Positions 43,356 through 51,760 of a stretch of DNA of 64,000 nucleotides are shown one piece after another. The stretch's first letter is position 1; each line of letters opens with the position of its first letter. The stretch spans positions 62,001-126,000 of the forward strand of contig NZ_LMJF01000013.1 in assembly GCF_001429785.1 (NCBI RefSeq). The letters run 5' to 3'. A program made the translations under genes and the position numbers. The notes beneath the pieces are model-generated. The model made no database searches and had not been told where the DNA came from. It was given only the letters and a program-made list of their open reading frames with translations. Source of the stretch: Lysobacter sp. Root916 (GTDB lineage: Bacteria; Pseudomonadota; Gammaproteobacteria; Xanthomonadales; Xanthomonadaceae).

Positions 43356-44012
43356 ATGACTACGATCGATTACGCCAAAGCACGTGAACTGATGGTCGAA
43401 CAACAAGTTCGGCCCTGGGACGTGCTCGACCCGCGCGTACTCGACGTGCTGGCGACGCTGCCGCGCGAGGCCTTCGTCTCCGCCGAGCACCGCAACCTGG
43501 CCTATGCCGATCTGTCCCTGCCGCTGGGCCATGGCGAATTCGCCATGAAGCCGGTGCTGGAAGGCCGCACCCTGCATTCGCTGGAGCTGGACCCCACCGA
43601 CGACGTGCTCGAGATCGGCACCGGCAGCGGCTATCTGACCGCCTGCCTGGGCCGCCTGGCGCGCGAAGTGACCAGCCTGGAGATCCACGCCGACCTCGCC
43701 GACGCCGCCCGCGCGCGCCTGTCCGAGCAGTCGGTGGAGAACGCCCAGGTGGTGCTGGCCGACGCCTACGCCTGGCGTAGCGAGCGCCGCTACAACGCTA
43801 TCTGCGTCACCGGCGCGGTCGCCGAAATTCCGCAACACTTCTTCGACTGGCTGCAGCCGGACGGACGCCTGTTCGTGGTCCGCGGCCGGTCGCCGGCGAT
43901 GGAAGCGGTGCTGGTGCGCAACGAAGTCAACGCTCGCCGCATCCAATCGTTGTTCGAAACCGACCTACCCTATCTCGTCGGCGCGGCGCCCGCGCCCGTC
44001 TTCGAGTTCTGA
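43356..44012 (+). CDS. pcm: Protein-L-isoaspartate O-methyltransferase
   Basis: A 218-residue SAM-dependent enzyme of the PCMT family, which methylates damaged L-isoaspartyl residues so they can be repaired. The family core is clear: MVEQQVRPWDV near the start, LREAF-like LPREAFVSAEH, and motif I DDVLEIGTGSGYLTACLGRLA. The usual SxPxMVA-type motif before motif I is only partly conserved here (LPLGHGEFAMKPVLEGR), as in many xanthomonad homologues lying next to tolC, so isoaspartate repair activity is not certain. The gene ends 21 bases before tolC on the same strand, suggesting cotranscription. Confidence 0.85.
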   Translation: MTTIDYAKARELMVEQQVRPWDVLDPRVLDVLATLPREAFVSAEHRNLAYADLSLPLGHGEFAMKPVLEGRTLHSLELDPTDDVLEIGTGSGYLTACLGRLAREVTSLEIHADLADAARARLSEQSVENAQVVLADAYAWRSERRYNAICVTGAVAEIPQHFFDWLQPDGRLFVVRGRSPAMEAVLVRNEVNARRIQSLFETDLPYLVGAAPAPVFEF

Positions 44013-44033
44013 ACCGAACGTCAAGGAAGCCGC

Positions 44034-45437
44034 ATGATCCGCCGCCCACTCGTTCTCGCCCTCGTTGTCGCCCTGCTGCCGGCCGTCGCTTCGGCGGAAG
44101 ACCTGCTGCAGACCTACGAGCTGGCCCGCAACGGCGACCCGCAGTTGTCGGCCGCCGAATCCAGCCGCCTGGCCACCAAGGAAGGCGCGGTGCAGGCCCG
44201 CGCGGCGATGCTGCCGTCGCTGACCGGTTCGGCCACGCTCAGCAAGTCGCGCAACACCGCGCCCAGCTTCACCGACAATAGTGATCCGACCAATCCGGTC
44301 GAGGTCGCCGGCAATCTGACCACCGAGACGACCTCGCGCAGCTACGGCGTCGACCTGCGGCAGATGATCTACGACCGCAGCCGCTTCACCACGCTCAAGA
44401 GCCGCAACGCGCTCAGCCAGGCCAGCGACTTTCAGCTCGAGTCCGCCGGCGACACCCTGATCACGCGCACCTCGGCCGCCTACTTCAACGTGTTGGTGCA
44501 GCTGGAGACCCTGGCCGCGGCCGAGGCCGCCGAGACCGCGCTGAAGAAGCAGTTCGACTACGCCTCCAAGCGCCTGGAAGTCGGCCTGGCGCCGATCACC
44601 GACGTGCACGAAGCCCGCGCCCAATACGACAACGCCCGCGCCAACACCATCCTGGTGCGCAACGCGGTCGAGGACGCCTACCAGGCGCTGAGCGAAATCA
44701 CCGGCCAGCCGATCCGCAACCTCAAGGGCCTGCCGGACGACTTCAAGCCGGCGCTGCCGGAATCGCAGGGCGTCGACGGCTGGGTCCAAACCGCGATCGA
44801 GAACAACCCGTCCCTGCGCGCCAAGCAGTTTCAGGTGCAGTCGGCCGAAGCCGACGTCGAGACCGCGCGCTCCGGCCACTGGCCGACCCTGTATCTGACC
44901 GGCGGCTACGACAAGAGCAAGACCTGGACCGACCGCACCTTCGGCGGCAACACCTTCGAAAGCGACAGCGAAGGCCGCGGCCCCAGCCTGGGCATCACCC
45001 TGTCGGTGCCGATCTTCGCCGGCGGCGCGACCCAGTCCGGCGTGCGCCAGGCCCTGGCCACGCGCGATGTCGCCAGCGACGAGCTTGAGCAGCAGAAGCG
45101 CGCCCTGGTGCGCAACGCCCGCAACGCCTACCAGACCCTGGTCGCCGGCGTCAGCGAAGTCGAAGCCCGCCGTCTGGCGCTGGTCTCGGCGCGCAGCGCC
45201 TACGAGGCCTCCCAGGTCGGCCTGGAAGTCGGTACCCGCACCGTGCTGGACGTGTTGATCAACCAGCAGAACCTGTTCACCGCGCAGCAGGCCTACGCGC
45301 AGGCCAAGTACAACTACCTGCAGAACCGTCTGTTGCTGGAACAGGCTGCCGGTACGCTGGACGTGGCCGACGTGCAGGACATCAACCGCCTGCTGACCGC
45401 CGAACCGGCGGCCAAGTTCGAGCCCAGCGGCGGCTGA
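44034..45437 (+). CDS. tolC: TolC-family outer-membrane efflux channel
   Basis: A 467-residue outer-membrane factor. The signal peptide is MIRRPLVLALVVALLPAVASA. The two structural repeats of the family are visible: the first starts DLLQTYELARNGDPQLSAAE, and the second starts VDGWVQTAIENNPSLRAKQFQ. Both carry long coiled-coil helices that build the periplasmic tunnel. The length fits TolC, not the shorter lipid-modified OprM type, and there is no lipobox. It can serve type I secretion and RND pumps; the pump at 37944 has no channel gene of its own, so TolC is a natural partner. The order pcm-tolC-waaA is a family-typical neighbourhood. Confidence 0.92.
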   Translation: MIRRPLVLALVVALLPAVASAEDLLQTYELARNGDPQLSAAESSRLATKEGAVQARAAMLPSLTGSATLSKSRNTAPSFTDNSDPTNPVEVAGNLTTETTSRSYGVDLRQMIYDRSRFTTLKSRNALSQASDFQLESAGDTLITRTSAAYFNVLVQLETLAAAEAAETALKKQFDYASKRLEVGLAPITDVHEARAQYDNARANTILVRNAVEDAYQALSEITGQPIRNLKGLPDDFKPALPESQGVDGWVQTAIENNPSLRAKQFQVQSAEADVETARSGHWPTLYLTGGYDKSKTWTDRTFGGNTFESDSEGRGPSLGITLSVPIFAGGATQSGVRQALATRDVASDELEQQKRALVRNARNAYQTLVAGVSEVEARRLALVSARSAYEASQVGLEVGTRTVLDVLINQQNLFTAQQAYAQAKYNYLQNRLLLEQAAGTLDVADVQDINRLLTAEPAAKFEPSGG

Positions 45438-45463
45438 TTCCGACGCCCGCTCGAGGCGACACG

Positions 45464-45494
45464 AAAACCGCCGGCCCGCCCGGCGGTTTTCTTT
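45464..45494 (+). terminator. Intrinsic terminator after tolC
   Basis: AAAACCGCCGG (45464-45474) pairs with CCGGCGGTTTT (45480-45490) around a five-base loop, followed by CTTTT. It lies 26 bases after the tolC stop and, with A and T runs on both sides, could work in both directions. Confidence 0.85.
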
Positions 45495-45546
45495 TGCGCG
45501 TTCGCAAGGCGCATCGCGTCGCCGACGCGATCTTGGCGATGGCGAT

Positions 45547-45580
45547 GATGCGGTTCGCTGCGCTCACCGCATCCTACGGA
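45547..45580. repeat. Short palindromic repeat (ATGCGGTTCG family), copy 1
   Basis: ATGCGGT (45548-45554) and ACCGCAT (45566-45572) are inverted, followed by CCTACGGA. A related copy lies at 54137-54170, and a decayed one may lie near 590-625. Confidence 0.65.
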
Positions 45581-45596
45581 GCGAATTCGCTGTCTG

Positions 45597-45655
45597 TGGG
45601 AGCGGCGTAAGCCGCGATGCGCCTTCGACCGGAGTCGCGGGAATACACGCTCCCA
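45597..45655. repeat. Inverted repeat TGGGAGCG family
   Basis: TGGGAGCG (45597-45604) and CGCTCCCA (45648-45655) enclose GGCGTAAGCCGCGATGCGCC. The sequence GTGGGAGCGGC-GTAAGCCGCGA resembles REP-like elements common in pseudomonads and xanthomonads. It lies just past the 3-prime end of waaA. Confidence 0.6.
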
Positions 45656-45660
45656 GAAAC

Positions 45661-46956
45661 TCAAGCCTGCGGCGGCAGCGCCGGTTGCAACAGGGCGATG
45701 GTCTTGGCCAGCGCGCCGCGCCCGAGTTCGACCAGGGCGCGGCCGGCCGCGACCATCTGCGCGCGCTGCTCGGGGTCGGATAGCAGGCGCTCGAGCTCGC
45801 GCTGCACCGCGTCGGCGTCGTCGCCGATGCGCAGCGCGCCGGCGGCCTGCAGGCGCTCGGCGATCTCGACGAAATTGTGCAGGTGCGGGCCGGTCACGAT
45901 GGGCGTGCCGGTGGCGGCCGGTTCCAACAGGTTGTGGCCGCCGATCGCCTGCAGGCTGCCGCCGACGAAGGCGACGTCGGCGCCGGCGTAGAAGCACATC
46001 AGCTCGCCCAGGGTGTCGATCACGAACACGTCGTCGCCGCGTTGCGGCCAACGCATGCGCGAGCGCGTCGATACCGTCCAACCGATCGCGCGCGCGGATT
46101 CGGCGACCACCCGGAACCGCTCCGGATGGCGCGGCGCCCACAACAGCAGCAGCTCCGGGAAGCGCGCGCGCAGACGGCGATGGATGGCGATCACCGCCGC
46201 CTCCTCGTCCTCGTGCGTGCTGGCCGCGATCCAGACCGGGCGCGCACCGCTGTGACGGCGGCATTCGGCGGCGAATTCGTCCAGCGCCTCGGGCACGTTG
46301 ACGTCGAACTTGAGGTTGCCGGTCTCGACGATCTGCTCCGGCCGCGCGCCCAGGCGCACGAAGCGCTCGCCGTCGGCGCGCGACTGCGCCGCGACCGCGC
46401 GCACGGTGCGTAGCGCGCGCGCGACCAGCGGCGCCAGCACCCGATAACCGCGCAGCGAGCGCTCGGACAGGCGCGCGTTGACGATGTAGGTCGGAATGCC
46501 GCGATCGCGGCAGCCGAACAGCAGGCTGGGCCAGAGCTCGGTCTCCATGATCAGCGCCGCGCAGGGGCGGTGGTGCTGGAGGAAACGCGAGACCGCGCCG
46601 GGCAGGTCGTAGGGCAGATAGACGTGCTCGACGCCGTCGCCCCAGGCCGCGCGCGCGCGGTCCGATCCGGTCGGGGTGATCGTGGTCACCAGCAGGCGCA
46701 AATCGGGGCGGCCGCGGCGCAAGGCGTTGACCAGCGGGATCGCGGCGTTGACCTCGCCCACCGAGACCGCATGCAGCCACAGCGTGCGACTGTGGGCGGG
46801 GCCGCGATAGATCGCGTAGCGCTCCAGCCAGCGCTGAAAATAGGCCGGCTGGCGAAAACCGCGCCAGATCAGGTGGTAGACCGTGACCGGCGCCAATAGG
46901 TATAGCGCGACCGAGTACAGGCCGCGCAACAGGCGCTCGATATAGTCCCTCTGCAT
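45661..46956 (-). CDS. waaA: 3-Deoxy-D-manno-octulosonic acid (Kdo) transferase
   Basis: A 431-residue GT30 glycosyltransferase that adds Kdo from CMP-Kdo to lipid IVA, on the cytoplasmic face of the inner membrane. An N-terminal membrane anchor (GLYSVALYLLAPVTVYHLIW) is followed by the glycine-poor LWLHAVSVGEVNAAIPLV and the catalytic Glu region METELWPSLL. The C-terminal Rossmann domain holds STHEDEE, RHPERF, GGSLQAIGGHNLLEPAATGTP. The ATG at 46956 starts the anchor helix; an upstream in-frame extension of 13 residues is possible. It is divergent from lpxL across a 143-base gap, so both lipid A genes share a control region. Confidence 0.93.
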   Translation of the reverse strand: MQRDYIERLLRGLYSVALYLLAPVTVYHLIWRGFRQPAYFQRWLERYAIYRGPAHSRTLWLHAVSVGEVNAAIPLVNALRRGRPDLRLLVTTITPTGSDRARAAWGDGVEHVYLPYDLPGAVSRFLQHHRPCAALIMETELWPSLLFGCRDRGIPTYIVNARLSERSLRGYRVLAPLVARALRTVRAVAAQSRADGERFVRLGARPEQIVETGNLKFDVNVPEALDEFAAECRRHSGARPVWIAASTHEDEEAAVIAIHRRLRARFPELLLLWAPRHPERFRVVAESARAIGWTVSTRSRMRWPQRGDDVFVIDTLGELMCFYAGADVAFVGGSLQAIGGHNLLEPAATGTPIVTGPHLHNFVEIAERLQAAGALRIGDDADAVQRELERLLSDPEQRAQMVAAGRALVELGRGALAKTIALLQPALPPQA

Positions 46957-47099
46957 GCGCCAAGGATAAGCGTTCCGCGCCCGCGCCACGCCCATCGGCC
47001 GCGCGAAACGGCGGCCACGGCCGCGATTGGCCAGCTTTTGCGCACGCGCGGCGCCGGTCCGTGGCCGCGTTTCGTCCTCATCCCTCTAAACTAGCGTGC

Positions 47100-48032
47100 A
47101 TGAGCGCAACCCCGCTGCCCCCTCCCCCGCGCGGTCCCCGCCATTGGCCGATGTGGCTGGCCCTGGCCGGCATGTGCCTGGGCGCGCGTCTGCCCTGGTC
47201 CCTGCAACGCGGGCTGGGCCGCTTGTTCGGCGCGTTCGCCCTGCATGCGGCCGGCGAGCGCCGACGCGCGGCGCGGATCAACCTGGCCCTGTGCTATCCC
47301 GAAAAGAGCGAGGCCGAGCGCGAGCGCATGCTGCGCGAGAGCTTCCGCGACCTCGGCATCGGCCTGTTCGAATTCGCGCGCGCCTGGTGGGGCTCGGTGG
47401 GGCCGATGCGGCGCACGGTGCGCATCGAGGGCCTGGAACTGCTGGACGAGGTGCGCGCGCAGGGACGCGGCGTGCTGCTGATCTCCGGCCACTTCATGAC
47501 CCTGGAGATGTGCGGCCGGCTGATGTGCGACCACCTGCCGCTGGCCGGCATGTACCGTCGCCACCGCAGCCCGGTGTTCGAGTGGGCGGTCAAGCGCGGA
47601 CGTCTGCGCTACGCCGCGGCCATGTACACCAACGAAGAGATCCGTCCGGCCATGCGCCACCTCAAGCAGGGCGGCTTCCTGTGGTACGCGCCGGACCAGG
47701 ACATGCGCGGCAAGGACACGGTGTTCGCGCCGTTCTTCGGCGTGCCGGCGGCGACGATCACCGCCACCCACCAGTTCGCCCGCCTCAGCGGCTGCGCCGT
47801 GGTGCCGTTCTTCCATCGCCGCGAAGGCGGCGACTACGTGTTGCGCCTGGGCGCGCCGTTGGCGGACTTCCCGTCCTCCGACGCCACCGCCGACAGCGCG
47901 CGCGTGAACGCCCAGATCGAGGCGATGGTGCGCGAAGCGCCCAGCCAGTACCTGTGGATCCACCGCCGCTTCAAGCGCCGGCCGCCGGGGGATGTCTCGC
48001 CGTACAAGCGAGGAGCGAGCGGGGAGGAGTGA
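47100..48032 (+). CDS. lpxL: Lipid A biosynthesis lauroyl-type acyltransferase
   Basis: A 310-residue inner-membrane-associated LPLAT enzyme that adds a secondary acyl chain to Kdo-lipid A. The catalytic HxxxxE motif reads GHFMTLE, the LpxL form rather than the HxxxxD seen in LpxM. Further LpxL landmarks are MYRRHRSPVFEW, WYAPDQD, FAPFFGVPA and the C-terminal APSQYLWIHRRFKRRP. A hydrophobic N-terminal helix (WPMWLALAGMCLGARLPW) anchors it. No strong Shine-Dalgarno site is seen before the ATG at 47100. It is divergent from waaA, whose product supplies the Kdo that LpxL enzymes usually need. The acyl chain is not predictable. Confidence 0.9.
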   Translation: MSATPLPPPPRGPRHWPMWLALAGMCLGARLPWSLQRGLGRLFGAFALHAAGERRRAARINLALCYPEKSEAERERMLRESFRDLGIGLFEFARAWWGSVGPMRRTVRIEGLELLDEVRAQGRGVLLISGHFMTLEMCGRLMCDHLPLAGMYRRHRSPVFEWAVKRGRLRYAAAMYTNEEIRPAMRHLKQGGFLWYAPDQDMRGKDTVFAPFFGVPAATITATHQFARLSGCAVVPFFHRREGGDYVLRLGAPLADFPSSDATADSARVNAQIEAMVREAPSQYLWIHRRFKRRPPGDVSPYKRGASGEE

Positions 48033-48084
48033 GAAGTGGGCGAAAGCGTTTCCGCTCTGCTCTTACTCACTTCTCACTTCTCAC
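48029..48084. terminator. Inverted repeat between convergent genes
   Basis: GTGAGAAGTG (48029-48038) is complementary to CACTTCTCAC, which occurs in two registers (48068-48077 and 48075-48084) because of a tandem ACTTCTC repeat. It lies at the end of lpxL, 11 bases before the converging ligase gene. There is no T-run. Confidence 0.45.
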
Positions 48085-48094
48085 TTCTCCAGAC

Positions 48095-49459
48095 TCACTC
48101 CTGCTTCTCGGCCGGTTGCGACAACAAGCTCCCCGCATACAAAGCCACCAGCATCAGCGCCAGGCCGCCCCAGAAGGTCGAATAGAAGGCCAGATGGGTG
48201 TTGAACGGAAACAGCGTGACCGCGATCGCGAGCATGGCCGGGCGCGCGCGATCGCGCGCGGCGTCGTCGGCGAACCGCCACGCCCGCCAGGCCAGGGCCA
48301 CGCCTGCCAGCCACATCAACAAACCGAACAGGCCGGTCTCGCTGAGCACTTCCAGCACCACTTGGTGCGCGTGCAGCGCGGGGCCGTAGCCCCAGGCGGC
48401 CTGCTTGCCGGGATCGGGGTCGCAGGCCGGGAAGGCCTCGCGGAAGCCGCGCGCGCCGACGCCATTGATCGGGTTCTCGCGCGCCATGCACAGCGCGGCG
48501 CCCCAGATGCGCGCGCGTCCGGACAGCGCACTGTCCACGCCCTCGGCGTCGGCGCTGCGGACCAGGGTGGTGCGCACGATGCGCTCTCGCACCTGCGGCG
48601 AGACCACGGCGATGGTCGCCACCGCGATCGCGCCGAACGCGAACACGCCCAGCAGGCGCTTCCAGCCCAGCAAGCGCCAGCCCGACAGCACCAGCACCAG
48701 CGCGTAGGTGATCCACGACGCGCGCGAACCGGCCAACACCACCACCAGGCCGACGCCCGCGGCCGCGATCAACCAACCGCCCATGCCGTAGCGCCGGCCG
48801 CCGGCGTAGAGCGCGAACGGCGACAGGCTGGCCAGCACCTGACCGAGTTTGAGATTGCACGGGCCGAGTACGCCGCTGAGGCGGTCGACGCCGGCGATTT
48901 CCTCCGGCGTGCACATGCCGTGACCGCTGATGCCGCGCTTGATCGCGTCCAGCGCCGAAAACAGCGGGCTGGCGCCGGTCAGCGCCTGCAACAAGGCGTC
49001 CACCGTCCAGATCGCGACGATCACCGCCAGGCCGCCGAAGATGGTCCGGCGCCCGCGCGGATTGGCGACCGCCGAGGCCGCCAGCCACAGGAACGGCAGA
49101 TAGCGAATGTCTTCCAGCGCCTTGCGTAGCGCGTGCGGCGTGTCGACCGCATCGAAGGCCGAGACCAGCTCGGGCAACCAGTAGGCGAAGAACAGCACGC
49201 TGGTCAGGGCCCATGCCGGATTGCTCAGCAACTGGCCGCCGCTGCGGAAACGCGAGGCGACCAGGTGCACGATCGCGGCCAGCGCGCCCAGCACCAGCAC
49301 CGCCTCGGCGTAGCCCGGCGCCGGCCACAGCGCGACATAGGCCAGGATCCAGGCCGGCGCCCATCGCCAGCCATGCGCGACGCCCGCCGGCTTCGGCGGG
49401 TTGGGATCGACCCAACGCGGATCAGCGCGGTCGGCGGGGGAATTCGGCGTAGACGCCAA
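48095..49459 (-). CDS. O-antigen ligase/polymerase family membrane protein
   Basis: About 454 residues with ten or more hydrophobic helices and the Wzy_C-type core: GSRASWITYALVLVLSGWRLL, a periplasmic loop with ENPINGVGARGFREAF, and HAHQVVLEVLSETGLFGLL, the His-containing segment typical of WaaL ligases. WaaL joins O-antigen to lipid A-core on the periplasmic side. A TTG at 49459 is preferred as start because GGAGG lies six bases upstream; a longer frame opens at another TTG (49495). The start overlaps the end of the glycosyltransferase gene by 38 bases. Polymerase or other glycan ligase function cannot be excluded. Confidence 0.8.
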   Translation of the reverse strand: MASTPNSPADRADPRWVDPNPPKPAGVAHGWRWAPAWILAYVALWPAPGYAEAVLVLGALAAIVHLVASRFRSGGQLLSNPAWALTSVLFFAYWLPELVSAFDAVDTPHALRKALEDIRYLPFLWLAASAVANPRGRRTIFGGLAVIVAIWTVDALLQALTGASPLFSALDAIKRGISGHGMCTPEEIAGVDRLSGVLGPCNLKLGQVLASLSPFALYAGGRRYGMGGWLIAAAGVGLVVVLAGSRASWITYALVLVLSGWRLLGWKRLLGVFAFGAIAVATIAVVSPQVRERIVRTTLVRSADAEGVDSALSGRARIWGAALCMARENPINGVGARGFREAFPACDPDPGKQAAWGYGPALHAHQVVLEVLSETGLFGLLMWLAGVALAWRAWRFADDAARDRARPAMLAIAVTLFPFNTHLAFYSTFWGGLALMLVALYAGSLLSQPAEKQE

Positions 49460-50543
49460 GCGTGGCCTCCTGCATCGCACGCAAGGAATAGGCAATCGTA
49501 TCCGTTGCCGCGGGCGGATGCGTTAGCAATTCGCGAGCCGCCGCGTGCAGTAAGACCGGGTCGAACGGCGCCACCGCCCCGCGCGGTTGCAGTTGCGCGA
49601 GCAGTTCGCCGACGCCGCCGTGGGCCCAGCCGAGCACGGCGCGCCCCACCGACAGGGCCTCCACCACGGTGCGACCGAAGGCCTCAGGTTTGCGCGACAG
49701 CTGCAGCACCAGATCGGCGGCGGCATAGGCGCGCGCGATCGCGTCGGTGGGCGCGGTGAAAGCGACCGCATCGGCCACGCACAACGCCTGGGCTTCGCGT
49801 TCGAGTTCGGCGATGTAGGCCTCGCGCCCGGCCTCGCGCGCGCCCGGCAGCCACAGGCGCGCATCGTCGCCGTCGCGGCGCAGCGCGGCCAGCAGACTCA
49901 GCGCATCGGCATGGCCCTTGAGGCGGGTACCTCGACCGGGCAGCAGCAGCAACGGCCCGCTGCCGGCGAGCGCGGGATGCAGCGACGCGGCCCAGGCGCG
50001 CGCCTCGCGATCCGGCATCGGCGCTCGCGGGAACGCGGCGGGATCGATGCCGCGCGGGATCGTGCGCAGCTTGGCCGGATCGGTGTCGGGGTAATGTCGC
50101 AGCACGTACCCGCGCACGGTGTCGGACACGCAGATCACGCGCTCGCCCGTCGTCATGACCGCGCTGTAGCGCGACGGCGAATTGAGCCCGTGCACGGTGG
50201 TGACGAAATGCGGACGCGCCGTCGCCGGCATGCCGCGCAGGGCCAGCCGGGTCAGCCAGGCCGGCAGGCGCGAGCGCGCGTGCACGATGTCGGCGCCGGT
50301 GTCGGCGAACAGGCGTCGCAGCGCGCGCCCGTGGCGCAGGCTCAGCAGGGATTTGCGCCCGATGTCGAGTTCGATGTGCTCGGCGCCGCTGGCGAGCAGG
50401 CGCGGCACCAGCCGGCCGCCGGCCGAGACCACGAGCGCGCGATGGCCGGCACGCACCAGCGCGTCGGCGATCTCCAGAGTGGAACGTTCGACGCCGCCGG
50501 ACTCCAGCGCCGGCAGCAATTGCACTACGGTCAGCGGGCGCAC
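49422..50543 (-). CDS. GT4-family glycosyltransferase
   Basis: A 373-residue GT-B enzyme that likely adds a sugar to LPS core or another surface glycan. The N-terminal acceptor domain starts TVVQLLPALESGGVERSTLE, with the GGVE motif of family GT4. The C-terminal nucleotide-sugar domain has LPGRGTRLKGH, YAAADLVLQLSRKPEAFGRTVVEAL (E-x7-E type motif) and GWAHGGVGELL. The start is a GTG at 50543. It lies between a zinc-finger gene 28 bases upstream and the ligase-like gene that overlaps its end. The neighbourhood of waaA, lpxL and the ligase points to LPS assembly; the sugar is unknown. Confidence 0.87.
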   Translation of the reverse strand: MRPLTVVQLLPALESGGVERSTLEIADALVRAGHRALVVSAGGRLVPRLLASGAEHIELDIGRKSLLSLRHGRALRRLFADTGADIVHARSRLPAWLTRLALRGMPATARPHFVTTVHGLNSPSRYSAVMTTGERVICVSDTVRGYVLRHYPDTDPAKLRTIPRGIDPAAFPRAPMPDREARAWAASLHPALAGSGPLLLLPGRGTRLKGHADALSLLAALRRDGDDARLWLPGAREAGREAYIAELEREAQALCVADAVAFTAPTDAIARAYAAADLVLQLSRKPEAFGRTVVEALSVGRAVLGWAHGGVGELLAQLQPRGAVAPFDPVLLHAAARELLTHPPAATDTIAYSLRAMQEATLGVYAEFPRRPR

Positions 50544-50571
50544 GCGGAACCTGCGGCGTGGCCGCGCGGGC

Positions 50572-50772
50572 TCAGTCGTCGACCAGGGTGAAAAGCGCGC
50601 CGCAGTAAGGGCACTGGCATTCGCGCTCGGCCTCGATCGGCAGGTACACGCGCGGATGCGAATTCCACAGCGCCATCGACGGCAGCGGGCAGCTCAAAGG
50701 CAGGTCCGCGCGCGTGACGGTGTAGCGCTGTTCGGCGTTGGCCTGGGTGGGATGGGCGTTGGCTGCGGTCAT
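50572..50772 (-). CDS. Zinc-finger CHCC domain protein
   Basis: A 66-residue protein. The zinc ligands are spaced as in the zf-CHCC family: a first cysteine in LPLSCPLP, a histidine in WNSHPRVYLPI, and the pair in CQCPYCGALFTLV. The fold is related to the mitochondrial complex I subunit NDUFS6, but the bacterial forms have no assigned role. The ATG at 50772 gives the compact family length; the open frame continues upstream without conserved sequence. It precedes the glycosyltransferase gene by 28 bases on the same strand, so it is probably the first gene of that operon. Confidence 0.82.
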   Translation of the reverse strand: MTAANAHPTQANAEQRYTVTRADLPLSCPLPSMALWNSHPRVYLPIEAERECQCPYCGALFTLVDD

Positions 50773-50903
50773 GACGGAACGGCGAGTGGCGACGCGGACA
50801 CGCAGTTTAGCAGGTGCGGGGTGGGCGATTCCGGCCCTCATCTGCCCTTTGGACAGCGCCTTTCCAGAAAAAGAAGAGAAGACCAAGAGCTAGTGGAACT
50901 GAG

Positions 50904-50940
50904 CCCCTCTCCCGCTTGCGGGAGAGGGGTTGGGGTGAGG
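50904..50940 (+). repeat. Dispersed palindromic repeat (CCCCTCTCC family), copy C
   Basis: CCCCTCTCCCGC (50904-50915) and GCGGGAGAGGGG (50918-50929), then TTGGGGTGAGG. It lies in the 278-base gap between the zinc-finger gene and the pirin gene. A second short inverted repeat (TTCTC ... GAGAA, about 51000-51023) lies next to it. Confidence 0.8.
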
Positions 50941-51050
50941 GTCCGGCGCGACCGCGCAGCTCAAACCTCATCCCGGACCCTCATCCGCCCTGCGGGCATC
51001 TTCTCCCGAGGGTGCGAGAGAAGGGAACAGAGAGAAGGGGCTAGGGTTTA

Positions 51051-51755
51051 CTACACCGGCAAATCGAAGAACAACACATTCGCCGCCTCGGCACCGAGCC
51101 CAACGATGCTCAAAGCACCGTCCTCTTCCCGATACCCCAGCGCATCGCCCGCCTGCAGGCGGCGCCCATTGGCCTCGACCTCGCCTTCGGCCACATGCAG
51201 CCAGTACAGGCGTGCGGGATCGAGCTCATGTTGCAGGGTTTCGCCCTGGACCGGACGCGCGCCGTACAACCACGCCTGCTGGCGGATCGCGATGCTGCCC
51301 TGGGCCCCGTCCGGCGAGGCCAGCAGGCTCCAGCCCTCGCCGCGCACACCCGCCTCGCGCTGGGCATAGGCGGGCTGGGCGTTGAGGCGGTCGGGCTGGA
51401 TCCAGATCTGCAGGAAATGCACCGGCTCCGATTCGGAGGCGTTGAACTCGCTGTGCTCGACGCCGTGACCGGCGCTCATCCACTGCAGTTCGCCGGGGCG
51501 GATGGTGCCGCCTCCGCCGGTGCTGTCCTTGTGCGCCAGACCGCCGCTGAGCACATAGCTCAGGATTTCCATGTTGGCGTGGCGGTGCGGCGAGAAACCC
51601 GCGCCGGGAGCGACGCGGTCCTCGTTGATCACGCGCAAGGGGCCGAAGCCCATCCAGGCCGGGTCGTAATAGCCACCGAAGGAAAACGTGTGGTGGCTGT
51701 CCAGCCAACCGGCCTGGACGCGGCCGCGGCTCGCGGAAGGGCGTTCGACGATCAT
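51051..51755 (-). CDS. Pirin-family protein
   Basis: A 234-residue bicupin. The N-terminal cupin carries the metal ligands HRHANMEI (two His) and the HGVEHSE segment (His and Glu) of the YhhW/pirin type, some of which act as quercetin 2,3-dioxygenases. HTFSFGGYYDPAWMGFGPLRV at 22-42 is the family opening. The C-terminal cupin lacks the ligands, as usual. It ends without added domains. It is preceded by the YceI gene with only five bases between, on the same strand, so the two are cotranscribed. The natural substrate in bacteria is not established. Confidence 0.9.
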   Translation of the reverse strand: MIVERPSASRGRVQAGWLDSHHTFSFGGYYDPAWMGFGPLRVINEDRVAPGAGFSPHRHANMEILSYVLSGGLAHKDSTGGGGTIRPGELQWMSAGHGVEHSEFNASESEPVHFLQIWIQPDRLNAQPAYAQREAGVRGEGWSLLASPDGAQGSIAIRQQAWLYGARPVQGETLQHELDPARLYWLHVAEGEVEANGRRLQAGDALGYREEDGALSIVGLGAEAANVLFFDLPV

Positions 51756-51760
51756 GGCGC

